Position numbers and translations under genes: made by a program. A stretch of 60,000 bases of DNA from Strigamia acuminata (Eukaryota; Arthropoda; Chilopoda; Geophilomorpha; Linotaeniidae), in assembly GCA_949358305.1 (NCBI GenBank), contig OX442324.1:2099501-2159500 (forward strand), written 5' to 3'. Below, piece after piece: positions 1 through 14,620 of this stretch. How positions within the stretch are numbered: the first letter of the stretch is position 1; every line of letters starts with the position of its first letter. The notes beneath the pieces are model-generated. The model was not told the DNA's origin and made no database searches. It worked only from the letters and a program-made list of their open reading frames with translations.

Positions 1-2175
1 ATTTCCTTTGCAATACCAAATTGGAACCTTCCAATCATTGCTGTATAAAATAATTTTAAAAAATAAAATTATTTTGTTTTAAAAATTGTTTACAAAATTG
101 TAAATTTTTTACACTGCTAAACATATATAAATATATGTTCAAGAATGCATGTTTTTAAAACTTGATTTTGTTTAATTTCAATTTTTTCACTTTGAGGTAT
201 TGAGCAGGCACTAGCTGTTCTGTTAATACCTGCAGAATTCCCAATATTGTATAAAATCATTAACAATTTGGTATTGCACAGGTTATGTAAGATTTCTTTA
301 CAGATGTACTACAGTAGCTAGAAACCATAGCATGTCCTGCTACTTGCTTGATGCTGCATTTTGAGCATTGCTAACTTAAAATTGATTGTTGTACACATGT
401 TCTGGTACCAAGCACCAGAATGGAACTATAACTTGACAAACTATTGTAAAATTTGTTAATAAAAATTAAAAGCCAATATATTAAAGTATTTATTTATTTA
501 TTTTTCACTGTGTGCATTTTGTGAAAGATTTCAGAATTTGTAACAGAAAAAATAATTATTTTAAATGTTAATTTTCTAATATTGAATGTGGTATGCATCA
601 AATAATATGGGTATGGGTCCACACAAACAATGACCAGTTTGAAAAAAATAAAATAAATTCTCTCTCTAGGTAGAACATGCAATCAGTCAGATGTAAAATA
701 ATTAGAATATTTTTTAAATGTAATCTGATAACATCTTGTGCTCTATACCCATATTATGTATGAATAATTAATAGTTTCAAATATATTGTACTTTTTGTTC
801 CTCACGACAATCGTTTGTGCTTGGCATTAACTTAGCAATAAAATCAAAACCAAAAAAGCCCTGCAACTAACAGTATTAAATCCAATTTTGCCAAATTGTA
901 ACTTTTCTTTGATTTTACTGATTTTGTAAATTAGAATGTCTTGTGCAACTTGAAGGAATGTAAGTGAATTTGAACTTTAATATGACTGAGATAAAAAAAA
1001 ATCCACTTGTAATTATATAAAACAAATAATGAATAAAATAAGTGTTTAGTTCATGTTTGTTTAAATAAAAGAAGAAAAAAATTACTGCATTTTTTTGCTT
1101 TTTATTGAATTTTTAATAAAAAACAAGTTGAACTGACAAAAAACAGCCATGTTGTGGTCATTCCGCGCATGTGATCACATCGTGTGATCATCGTCTGATT
1201 CAAAAACATGGAAGGAAGACATCAACCTTCAAGAGTGGTATTTCAAGTTTCGGAAACGTCGAAGGAAAGTGACTTAATTTTTTTTTCTTCTAAAGTCAGA
1301 ATTTCAAATAACTTCGAATCGAGATGCATGTACTGTACATACAGTATTCACAACAGTTGTTAATGTATTGACCGAGACTGAATATTTGAGCAAGAGCAAC
1401 AAATGAATTAAAATTAGTTGATCGTTTATGGAATTTACCAAATTCCAGTTTTTATTTGTGACTTTTCCACTATTGCCATTTCCTGACCGAAATAAGTTTT
1501 TCCTCAAACAAAAATTTGCTGCTAAAACATTTTATTTTTTAAAACTTTGAAAATATCTAAAACATATTATAACGACATTACATGCTTATAATTTGTTTAA
1601 CCCCATGATAAAAATCATAGAAAATGTAAAGATAAAAGTTTGATTTGAAATTGCTACAATTTAAACCAAAAACTTCCACAAATAATTGTATCAAATCAGA
1701 AACAGACACCTGATGTGCACCATCTCACTATTCAATAATCTCTAAAACACATAAAAAGAATGATACAGTGACAAGCAGCAGCTAAAATAAAAACTCAGCG
1801 TTCATTGATAGAATTGCTGATCAGCCATTTTTCACTCATCCCCAATAAAAAATATGCACACTATCTTTATTAAATTCACTCAAATGATTCAAAATGACAT
1901 AAAATAACAAAATATAAACAATTTTTATGTTTTCTTCAAATACCAAATACTGAATCATTGGTCCTGTGACCGTATCTCCGGTGTCCAAAAATCTGACCGG
2001 TTAAAACTAGCAAAAATAAACTGCGCGACAAAAAAAAAATAGAACTTGTTTTTCTTTCTTTAGTTTATAAAAAAAACTCAAAGCACCTTAGAAATGAAAT
2101 GTAAAATGTTGATAATTTGAGAGATCTTCCAACTAAGCGTTGGCTTCTGTTTTATGTATACAAGTAATGCATCAA
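1..2175. other. AT-rich stretch without a recognised gene
   Basis: I see no coding exon, RNA gene or clear element here, only AT-rich sequence with A and T runs. It lies downstream of the p38 gene, which runs on the minus strand. The missing last p38 exon and its 3' UTR could in principle be here or outside the window, but I found no sequence for the usual short C-terminal p38 tail. The short open frames present look like chance. Confidence 0.5.
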
Positions 2176-2345
2176 GCAATCAAGGCATTGGTGGGCCCAA
2201 TTTGGACCATTTTAGTGGGGCCACCACAAATTTTTGGCACTGTCCGTAATACATTTTTACCTTATTTTTGCTTGGGCAGCAAAAAAATGCCGTATACCAC
2301 TGGACCCCTATTGTGGGGCCCACGTAGATGGCACGCAGCCCGATC
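2176..2345. repeat. Dispersed repeat, copy 1
   Basis: This stretch shares an ordered series of blocks with 15851-15990: a GGGCCCAATTTGGAC-like block, then TTTTTGGCACTGTCCG, then a CATTTTTA block. The match is patchy, so the two are old copies of one dispersed repeat. No coding capacity or clear terminal repeats were seen. Confidence 0.5.
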
Positions 2346-2880
2346 GGATCAAATTAGTTCAATTGCCGAAAAGCCCTGTGTACATAGTTGAAACTATGCA
2401 CAAAATAAAATATTGATGCAAACAGAAAAACTACCATTTCTCATAAAAAATTCGTTTCCTTTCGTAAGGTCATTTTTGGCTCTACAGTATACGATATTTG
2501 ATGTTATTATGTAGTAAAAGGTAAGGTAACATGACAAAATCCTAACATTATTCACACACTTCTAACTGAATTTTAACATATTGATTGATTAATTGATCGA
2601 TCCCTTCCGTTTGCAACTACACACAATAGAGGCTCGTCTACAGCGGGCATAACCAGGTTCTGAACTTAGAGGAAGCGAATACATAAAAAGGCGCCATGAC
2701 ACATACAATTTAAAGTCACCATGATAATCTTTTGATAAATTTCAACAAAATTTGGCAATTTTTTTTAATGAATTTTAATGAAATTTGATGATTTTTTTCA
2801 TCATTTTTTAACGAAAATTTATAAATATCCCTCTAGTTACCGTAATTAAAAGAGTTGTCTAAAAATGTGTGTAATTGCAA

Positions 2881-3056
2881 ATACAGTGTACTCTGTACCG
2901 ACCGGACACAGCACCATCCGGACAGCTGTCTGGAGGTTTACTGGACCCAACCTATACCCAACTATGTTAAATTCTCACCCGCAACCGGACAGCCTCTTAG
3001 CGAGCACAACTTTCTGGGACCCGTCCTATGTCCAGGCTTACAGAGTACACTGTAGA
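2881..3056. mobile_element. MITE with TACAGTGTACTCTGTA termini
   Basis: The stretch begins with TACAGTGTACTCTGTA and ends with the reverse complement, so it has terminal inverted repeats of about 16 bp around roughly 175 bp of non-coding DNA. The inner part (ACCCAACCTATACCCA and following) recurs at about 11,940-11,975. CAGT-type ends flanked by TA are typical of pogo/Tigger-like non-autonomous elements. That assignment is an inference from the termini only. Confidence 0.65.
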
Positions 3057-3427
3057 AATTACCGTATTTACTCGTTGATAGGCCGACTTACGAACGAGCA
3101 ATGAGATTTTGCCATCAGAAGTACAGCGACATCTAAGACAACAATGAAAGTATGACAGCGGAACAATTTCACAAAATGTTTGGTCGATCGAATACTGAAC
3201 GAGTCGGACTTGGAAGCATTTTAAAGTCTTTTAAGTGTTCGAGTCGTGCAGTTTTTCTGATTGTTTCCTAAAGGGGGTTGACTTAGGACTGTACAAGCTG
3301 AAGAACGAGTGTATACGGTATGTGAATTCTCCAGATAAGCGGCAATAAGTTGAATTTAAAATTTCACAATTGCCACGACAAAAACGCTGTGAACATCAGA
3401 GGTTGTGGCAAGCAAGTGTTCTAGAGC

Positions 3428-3651
3428 AGGGATTCTCAATCTGGGGTATTATTATTATTATTTTAAAAAATGATTCGTTAGTTATTATACTGTTTACTTT
3501 AAAATGATCCAGGTGAATACTGAAGAATTCAAATTATACCTTAAACATTTTAAATCATTTAGTACGCTCACCAATCACCAGATCTATGGTCTAAACTTTT
3601 TAGACTCTAAATAAGTTATTTAAAAATTAAAAAAAAGCTTGGGAACACTTG
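3428..3651. mobile_element. hAT-type MITE
   Basis: The left end reads CAGGGATTCTCAATCTGGGG and the right end in reverse complement reads CAAGTGTTCCCAAGC, a typical pair of hAT termini. The flanks TTCTAGAG and CTCTAGAA match at 6 of 8 positions and look like a decayed 8-bp target duplication. There is no transposase frame, so the element is non-autonomous. Confidence 0.6.
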
Positions 3652-3932
3652 CTCTAGAAATTTGCTATACATAAGCCTAACTATTATTATTATATATCGG
3701 CAGCATTGGACTTGATTCACATACATTGCTCAAAGTTTCACACCAAAGATTCTCACTTCCAGGTTCAGCACATTCAGTGGCCCATAAGGCAGAATGAAGC
3801 AGCTGTAATTCGAGAAACTCAAGTTTTCAATTGGATATGTCTTGCTCACAATTATTGAATTAAGTCCAATGAGCTAAACGGTTGAAAACATATTACCTTA
3901 CCTTGAATGATTTAAAATAAAAAAAAATTGCA

Positions 3933-4048
3933 ATAGACGTGTTCAAAGTTTCGGTTTTTAAGGTTTTTACCGTTTCTATAAACGGAGTGGCGTCAAAAAC
4001 AGCCATAAACGGCATAAATGGTATAAACCGAAACTTTGAACGCACCTA
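3933..4048. mobile_element. Short MITE with GTTCAAAGTTTCGGTTT termini
   Basis: A segment of about 115 bp is bounded by inverted repeats of about 24 bp. The left is TAGACGTGTTCAAAGTTTCG. The right, reverse complemented, is TAGGTGCGTTCAAAGTTTCG. It has no coding capacity. The superfamily cannot be set from the ends alone. Confidence 0.65.
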
Positions 4049-4713
4049 GTGTTGATTCCACAAAAAAAATGTTTCGACATAATCAATTTCTCTATACATT
4101 TAAATAATATGAATGTTGAATTGCCAAATAAAAATGGTGAATTCTTTACTAACTTTTCAAAAGTTTTGCTGACAGGGTTTGGGAACAAAATTGCAAACTT
4201 CTTCATACACCAACCCTGAAAGTTAATACAAAACAATTTAGTGTTAAAACAATTTCAAACTGCTTTTTCATCTACGCTTCACACATGATTTTACAACCAA
4301 TCATACCTACTATTTTGGGGTTTTATTTTTTTGGTTTTCTGTTTTGCAAACCTTTTAACGCAATTTTTTCTCCCCAAATTGCTAACACTCTTAATAAATT
4401 CCAAAACCTTGTTCAGGTAGCAAAGCTTGTGCTCATCTGACTCGGCACACAAGCTGCATTCAAATCCTGTTTTTACACGATTCTGATTTAACACTGCCTA
4501 CAAATATAAATTCAATTTTGTTTTTACGCGGTTTCGTTTGATTAAAACGCAGTTTAAAAAAATTGCCCTTTTAAACATTTCATTTAAATTTTAAAGAAAA
4601 ATATTTCCATTACCGGTAACTGTAATTTTCTACAAAATATTTAGGGAATTTCCCCTTTTTTGTCTTTTTTTTATTTCTGGAATGAATCTAGTGTAAAAAC
4701 AGATGTTTGCTCG

Positions 4714-8984
<4,271 letters not shown>

Positions 8985-9084
8985 GTTTTCAACGGTTTTA
9001 AACGGTTCATACGATAGATACAGTGCAACAGAAAATAATTTCTTCTCAATAATGCATAACGCAATAGACACCTTTTCTAATCTA

Positions 9085-9835
9085 CAGACGCCATGTTGGA
9101 TGCCAATGATAACATAGACATTTTTATTGCAATGAAAAAAATAAAAAGGTTTTTTGCAATTGTTTTAAGAATAGGATATAAATTTCAGCTAAGAATAAAA
9201 ATTAAATAAATAACAAGGAGTAAAATTGATTTTTTAAAATATTAAATCTGTTTTACATAGGTTAAAACCTCGCTGCTAGAGGGCGCAAGATGTCTAATGG
9301 TATCGCAGCTGTTAGGTGTTCTTTGAATTTTGTACACGACTACTCTTCAGAAGCGTCAACCACATCACCCAGATTAATAATTGTGTAAAAACAAGGCAAA
9401 AATCATCACTTATTGTGTAAGTTTTTATTTCTAAGTGAAACGTACGTGATGAAAGAGTAAATGCGCCCGCGTGGTCATCAATTTTTTTTGATGTCATCTT
9501 TAGAGAGGAGGGAACGCTAGGTTTTGCTACAGCCAATGATTTGTTCGTTGGGCGTACTTGAAATTTCAAATTCCACGATGCCTCGTTTTTCCACGTGAAA
9601 TCACGTGGTATGGACCAATGAATGAAATTAGCTGTAGTGAGCTGGCACTTTGTAATATATACTCTGTATACGTGGAATGCACAGATTTTTGGTGTCGAGT
9701 TTTTTAAAAATTGTGTGAAATGGGCAAACAAGGTCTAGACTCTAGAAACAGAATGAACCCTCATTTAAATTAGTTGATTTTATGTTGTAGTAATATTTAT
9801 TTTTCGATTTAATTTCAGATTCCTCACTCGGAAAA
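9085..9835. promoter_or_regulatory. Shared upstream region between p38 and GMPPB
   Basis: The two genes are divergent, so both promoters should lie here. A splice acceptor TTTAATTTCAG ends at 9820, 15 bases before the GMPPB start, so GMPPB has a 5' UTR intron. A CTCF-like GCTAGAGGGCGCAAG block lies near 9275. A 139-codon minus-strand open frame (9312-9731) has no family features and is probably chance. Confidence 0.4.
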
Positions 9836-11504
9836 ATGAAAGCACTCATTTTGGTCGGAGGATACGGGACAAGATTGAGACCTTTGACTCTGAGCAGACC
9901 GAAACCGTTGGTTGAATTTTGCAACAAACCAATGTTGATGCATCAGATTGAGGCTCTGGTTGATGCTGGCGTGAACCATGTGATTTTAGCCGTTAGTTAC
10001 AGAGCAGAACAGTTGGAGCAAGATGTCAAAGAACAGGCTGAGAAAGTAGAATGAGAAAATTGGAAATGAAATGAAATTTTTATATTGTAATTTCAATACA
10101 AATAGTTAGGAATTCGCATCAGTATGTCGCACGAGACTGAACCATTGGGAACGGCAGGTCCTTTGGCGCTGGCAAGAGAAATGCTAACAAGCGATGAAGA
10201 ACCATTTTTTGTTTTAAATAGTGACGTTATTTGCGATTTTCCTTTCAAGGAAATGGTAAAATTCCACAAGGAACATTTCAAGGAAGGAACAATTGTGGTA
10301 AATGCTTTTTTTTTTAAAATATATATATTTTTAAAGTGTTTTTAACAAAACATATGCGATTAGGTGACGAAAGTCGAGGAACCTTCCAAATACGGTGTCG
10401 TCATCTACGATGAGAGAGGTCGGATAGACCAGTTTGTCGAAAAACCACAAGAATTTGTTTCCAATAAAATCAACGCTGGCATGTATATCTTCAATCCATC
10501 CGTGCTCAATAGAATAAAGGTTTGTAACAAATAAAAAATGGTCATTTTTGCACTTTTGACGCGTGTTTTGCACTTAAAGATGCGTTTGAGCAGAGAAAAG
10601 CGGAATTTTTACGCACAAAAGCGGTGAATTTATCCCGTAATGGTCAATTTTTTGCCAAAAAGATGAAATTTTGACCTGAAAAGTGCATTTTTCGAGCAAA
10701 ACGCTTGCCCCTACTTGTAGGTGCGGTATCGTGCAGACTCTAGCTGCTTTCTTTTGTACACATGGCATAATCGATTTAAATTTTTCCCGTATTTATTTAG
10801 TTACAACCAACATCGATTGAAAAAGAAGTGTTTCCATCGATGGCTCAAGATCATCAATTATTTGCAATGGAATTGCAAGGATTCTGGATGGATGTTGGTC
10901 AGCCCAAGGATTTCTTAACCGGCATGTGCTTATATCTAAATTCACTTAAAAAGAGGAATCCTAGTTTGCTTCACCAAGGCGAAAGCGTCGTTGGAAATGT
11001 TTTAGTGGTAAGCAATTTAATTTTGTTATAATAACTCTATTTTATTTAAAATGTAATTTGTTTCTTAAAGGATGAATCTGCTATTATCGGTGCTAACTGC
11101 CGAATCGGTCCAAATGTTGTGGTTGGGCCTGATGTGATAATCGAAGATGGCGTCTGCATTAAACGATGCACTTTATTGCGCGGTGCTCGTGTCCGATCCC
11201 ATTCGTGGCTTGAATCTTGCATTATTGGCTGGAAATGCACCGTTGGCCAATGGTAAATGGAAAGTTTTATGATTTTTCAGCAAATGCAATTGGAAATGAG
11301 CGATGTGATTCGAGAAAACAAATTCAGTGAAGAAATTTCAAGTCGCGTGTTTAAAAATGTTTTTTTTTTAGGGTTCGTATGGAAAATGTTTCCGTTCTAG
11401 GCGAAGATGTTATAGTGAAAGATGAGCTGTACATAAATGGTGGCAAGGTGTTGCCACACAAGTCTATAAGTGAATCTGTCCCAGATCCACAAATCATCAT
11501 GTAA
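9836..11504 (+). CDS. GMPPB: Mannose-1-phosphate guanylyltransferase beta (GDP-mannose pyrophosphorylase)
   Basis: The enzyme makes GDP-mannose from mannose-1-phosphate and GTP in the cytosol, feeding N-glycosylation, O-mannosylation and GPI anchors. Exons are 9836-10045, 10106-10297, 10364-10519, 10801-11007, 11071-11252 and 11372-11504. They total 1080 nt and encode 359 residues, about the length of the animal enzyme (360). The N-terminal nucleotidyltransferase domain opens with [20 protein letters not shown] (positions 5-24), the signature motif. NSDVICDF holds the metal-binding aspartate, and EKP plus NAGMYIF follow. The C-terminal left-handed beta-helix shows hexapeptide repeats such as [19 protein letters not shown], and the protein ends [14 protein letters not shown] signals lie at 11700 and 11712. 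Every catalytic block is present and nothing is broken. Confidence 0.96.
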
Positions 11505-11696
11505 CGAGTACACAACTGCTTGCTTTGCTATCTGACGAGTCACAAATCAATGACAATATTTTCACCAATTTAATAATTAATGAGGGACCATAAAATTTGT
11601 ATGAAAAAAAAAAGAAAAAAAAATTGTTTGTTCTTTTTTGTATGGTACTTACAATGCTTTCAGAAATGCAGAACTGAAAACATATTGCAATTACAT

Positions 11697-11717
11697 TTTA
11701 ATAAACTAAACAATAAA
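11697..11717. terminator. Back-to-back polyadenylation signals of GMPPB and UQCC6
   Basis: Plus-strand AATAAA occurs at 11700-11705 and 11712-11717, serving GMPPB. Minus-strand ATTAAA (11702-11697) lies about 20 bases past the UQCC6 stop. The two convergent transcripts must therefore end within a few dozen bases of each other and probably overlap. Confidence 0.6.
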
Positions 11718-11722
11718 ATAAT

Positions 11723-12555
11723 TCAAGTCTTCATTTCATCGCTAGCGTTGGATGATTTGACTCGCTTTCTCTCTTCCTCCACATATGCTTCCATGTCCTG
11801 AAATAAATTTGAGGATCTAATGTTACAAGACTTTATGTCTACGCCCGGAATCTTGACACAAAAATCAAACTGATAAATTCCTATGTGCGAATACACAATT
11901 TTTAGAAATGCAGTGAACTCTATACGGACCGGAAAGGTTTGCTGGAGCCAACCTATACCCAGCAATGTTAAATTCCCTCTCCCAACCTTCCGGGCTGCAC
12001 AGAGTACACGACTATAGTTCACCTTAGCGACGATAACTTTAGCAACCAGTACGTTTTAGTGTCGCTAAACCACACTATCGCTAAAGTGATACACAGAAAA
12101 GGAATGTGTTTTTTATTTCTATTGAGATGTTGCTGCAGAAAGCTGTTCGGAACTTAACTGATTACTGCCAGCAATCGGCTGTTTTAACACGATAATCGGC
12201 TGTTTTTGCACCAAAAGTGACTGTTTGGGCACCAAAATTGACAATTTGGCCATGAAAATCGACGTTTTGAGCCCACAAATTTTTCAATTTTCATCCCTGC
12301 TTAATGCTTATATGGCATTATAGATGTTCGCTAAAATGCCAGTCACTAAAGTGATTTTGACCGGAGTACACTGTAAACAATTTTAGAAGTCCGGAATTTA
12401 GTGTTTGAATTTGGCGTCAAGATAACCGATGCAGACCGCAGCGTTACCTTTAACGGGTTATAACAAATGTGAACAATTTGGGCACCTACAAACATCGAGA
12501 ACATCGCAGCTGTGAAAAACTTCATGTACTCAAACCAACTCACTCCTGCCGGCAT
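11723..12555 (-). CDS. UQCC6: Ubiquinol-cytochrome c reductase assembly factor 6 (BRAWNIN homologue)
   Basis: A small mitochondrial inner-membrane protein needed for respiratory complex III assembly. Its fly counterpart is one of the Sloth1/Sloth2 peptides. Exons are 12448-12555 and 11723-11797, encoding 60 residues. The N terminus MPAGVSWFEYMKFFTAAMFS is the family's hallmark MPAGV start followed by one membrane helix (about 10-30). After VHICYNPLK the tail is charged (EEERKRVKSS). The start codon lies 92 bases after the UQCC5 stop on the same strand. GT-AG signals in that gap could shrink it to 12 nt in mRNA. The single intron is almost wholly filled by nested MITEs. An ATTAAA signal lies at about 11702. 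Human BRAWNIN (71 residues) is somewhat longer. Confidence 0.88.
11829..12446. mobile_element. TIR MITE (TATCTTGACGCC family) in the UQCC6 intron, interrupted by a second element
   Basis: The left end carries GTCTACGCCCGGAATCTTGA. The right end in reverse complement carries GTCTGCATCGGTTATCTTGA. Copies with the same ends lie at 24188-24416 and 41738-42195. The shared inner block TTTTTAGAAAT also occurs here. At about 11908-12375 a second element with CAGTGAACTCTATACGGACC and, at its right end, GACCGGAGTACACTG is inserted. The right edge of the outer MITE lies about 5 bases inside the intron from the 5' splice site. Confidence 0.65.
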
Positions 12556-12647
12556 ATCTAAGAAATGGAATGGGAAAAGCAAAAATTACTAGTAAAAAAA
12601 AATAATAATAATTGAAAACTAACTTCAAACACTCCACCTGTGTTAGT

Positions 12648-12920
12648 TCAATTGCCTACCGCAGCCAATTTTTCAGCTTGACGTTTTTTAAAAGTTTTAT
12701 CTGAAAAAAAGTTTTCAAAAATTGAGAAAATTGTTGATGTGATTGAAATTGAGAAATGGAAGAAACTCTTACAGAAATTGACCTGTCCGACCTGCCAATT
12801 AATCATAGAGAACTCCAGAACAGCTCCAAGAAGGGCAAACGCTGGCAGAAATCTGTAAATTCCAAAGGTCTTTTTACCAGGCCATTTATTCATCAGTCGG
12901 CGTAGAGTCGGACTGTACAT
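12648..12920 (-). CDS. UQCC5: Ubiquinol-cytochrome c reductase assembly factor 5 (SMIM4 homologue)
   Basis: A small single-pass inner-membrane protein that acts with UQCC6 in early complex III assembly. Exons are 12773-12920 and 12648-12700, encoding 66 residues. The family core is plain: WPGKKTFGIYRFLPAFALLG, then a membrane helix, then VGQVNF, with FYKTFKKRQAEKL across the splice. A strong pyrimidine tract and acceptor GATTAG end 7 bases before the ATG. A donor GCAG|GTAATT at 13230 marks a 5' leader exon at about 13231-13300. It is the upstream cistron of the UQCC5-UQCC6 pair. A 168-codon open frame running through the same region is mostly intron and leader. Confidence 0.9.
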   Translation of the reverse strand: MYSPTLRRLMNKWPGKKTFGIYRFLPAFALLGAVLEFSMINWQVGQVNFCKSFFHFSISITSTIFSIFENFFSDKTFKKRQAEKLAAVGN

Positions 12921-13289
12921 TCGCTTGCTAATCAAATAGAGAGAAGTAAAAAAAAAAAAAAAAAGATGGAGTGATGTCGGATCGTGGGGGGGATGAGGGG
13001 GTGAGCCGGCGACATTGTCCACGTGCCACCAGTGGACCAAACACGTGGTCAAACGAGACACTGAGCGTCTGCAACTAAAAATCAAAGAGTCCCAACCTCT
13101 ATATTTATTGCCCAGATTGGTTTGGTAAAAAAAAAATATTTTCAATGGTTTCATTAATTTATTCCCTCATGTCGACGACCATGTTTGCATAGAAATGGCG
13201 ATGAATTAACCAACAATAAAATTAAATTACCTGCTTAAATACCAAGCAATGGGGACGAACCAGCTTAGCAATCCGCCATTTCTAAAGGT

Positions 13290-13480
13290 AGAGTGCAAAC
13301 CGAGCTGTGATTGGTTTGAAAAATGGTGACCAATGGTAACCGAGTGTTAAGTAACTATGGACCAATGAAAAGAAGTGTTTGTGTGGAGCGCACTGGTCTA
13401 GTGTTGACAAAAGAGGTTTCGTACAGTCAGGTAGAGTTTGCTTAGAGAATCGAGACAAGAAGCCCGTTAGATCACGGTGA
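13290..13480. promoter_or_regulatory. Probable bidirectional promoter and TDG leader exon
   Basis: Three CCAAT-type boxes (ATTGG near 13311, CCAAT near 13331 and 13361) lie between the UQCC5 leader exon (minus) and a plus-strand donor CACG|GTGAGT at 13476. The stretch after it is rich in CG dinucleotides. I infer that 13430-13476 is the non-coding first exon of TDG. Its coding exon at 20578 starts directly after an acceptor, so TDG must have an upstream exon. Confidence 0.4.
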
Positions 13481-14534
13481 GTATTTTTTCCCGAGTTTAG
13501 TCATGTTTTCAAGTTGCTGTGTATTTTAGAGGAAATTTCGCGCGTGGAAATTCTTCTCCGTACCGCCGTCCTGTTTTAGTTGCAACCAAGGTCGGCGGCC
13601 TTAGTTCGTGGGCCACGCAGAACCCTCGGGTTCGTTTAAACGGCTCGGGTGAGGGTAGTGACGTTTTTCCATTTGAAAAATGCAGGAGCGTGTGGCTGTG
13701 CGATGACGTCAATAGGGTGATCTGGAACAAGATCAAACTTTTTGTGTGGAGCAAGCCTTTTAAAACTCCACCATTTTTAAAAGGAAACGGTTTTTTTCCC
13801 TCATTTTGAAATTTTAAACGTGTACAAAAAATGTCCGCCCGGCAATTTGTGCAGGCATTCGATGTATGTAATCGCGTGAAACCATACTTTATGAGATTAA
13901 GTCCTGTGACCTCGCATTGATAGATTATTCACGTTTGGTTTTCATCGATCGGCCAGCAGTGAGAATGGCGCTTGCTTCAGTTGGCCGCTTTTAATCGGGA
14001 GTTACTACGTGAGCTTTACACCGCGAAATTGAGATTAGAAATAATTTTTTAGCCCGAATTCTATTTGATTAAACCCATTTCGTTTCGTGTGTGATCCTTT
14101 GTCAATTCGGTTGGAATGAAATTGAAAATGTAATTTGATGTTGTTCGCGTTGTTAGTGCTGGTGGCCGTATCGCCATCTCTGACAAATAATAGAATGCAT
14201 TTATTATGCTTCGCTGAAAAGCCTTCATATTCCATTCCGTATATTGCATATGCAGATGGGGGGGGATTCATAACTTGATATTTGCCTATATGCAACTCCC
14301 ATTGTATATGTTGGCTAGTCCAATGGGGGAGAAAGCAGCAGTTTGATCAAATTTTTTTTCTTCATATTTTTATTTCACTCATTTTAGATATTTCTTGGTT
14401 AAACAAATAATGCAAATCTTTAAATTGCTAACATGGACATTCAAACTTATTGATTAACCACACAACAGCAAGGGAGTACGCTGCTTCAAATGTAGTTGCA
14501 TGGAAATCATTCGATGGATTGAAAGTTGGTGGTT

Positions 14535-14566
<32 letters not shown>

Positions 14567-14582
14567 ATACACACAAAAAAAT

Positions 14583-14620
<38 letters not shown>

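Noticed and set aside
4644-4653. GGGAATTTCC kappaB-like site downstream of p38 exon 4931-5104
   Set aside because: It lies in an AT-rich intron or flank with no promoter nearby, so position gives no support.
9312-9731. 139-codon minus-strand open frame between p38 and GMPPB
   Set aside because: No family features, no splice or promoter context. It lies in the shared promoter region and is probably chance.
12648-13154. 168-codon minus-strand open frame
   Set aside because: Only its last part (UQCC5 exon 1) is protein-like. The rest crosses a polypyrimidine tract, an acceptor and the leader region.
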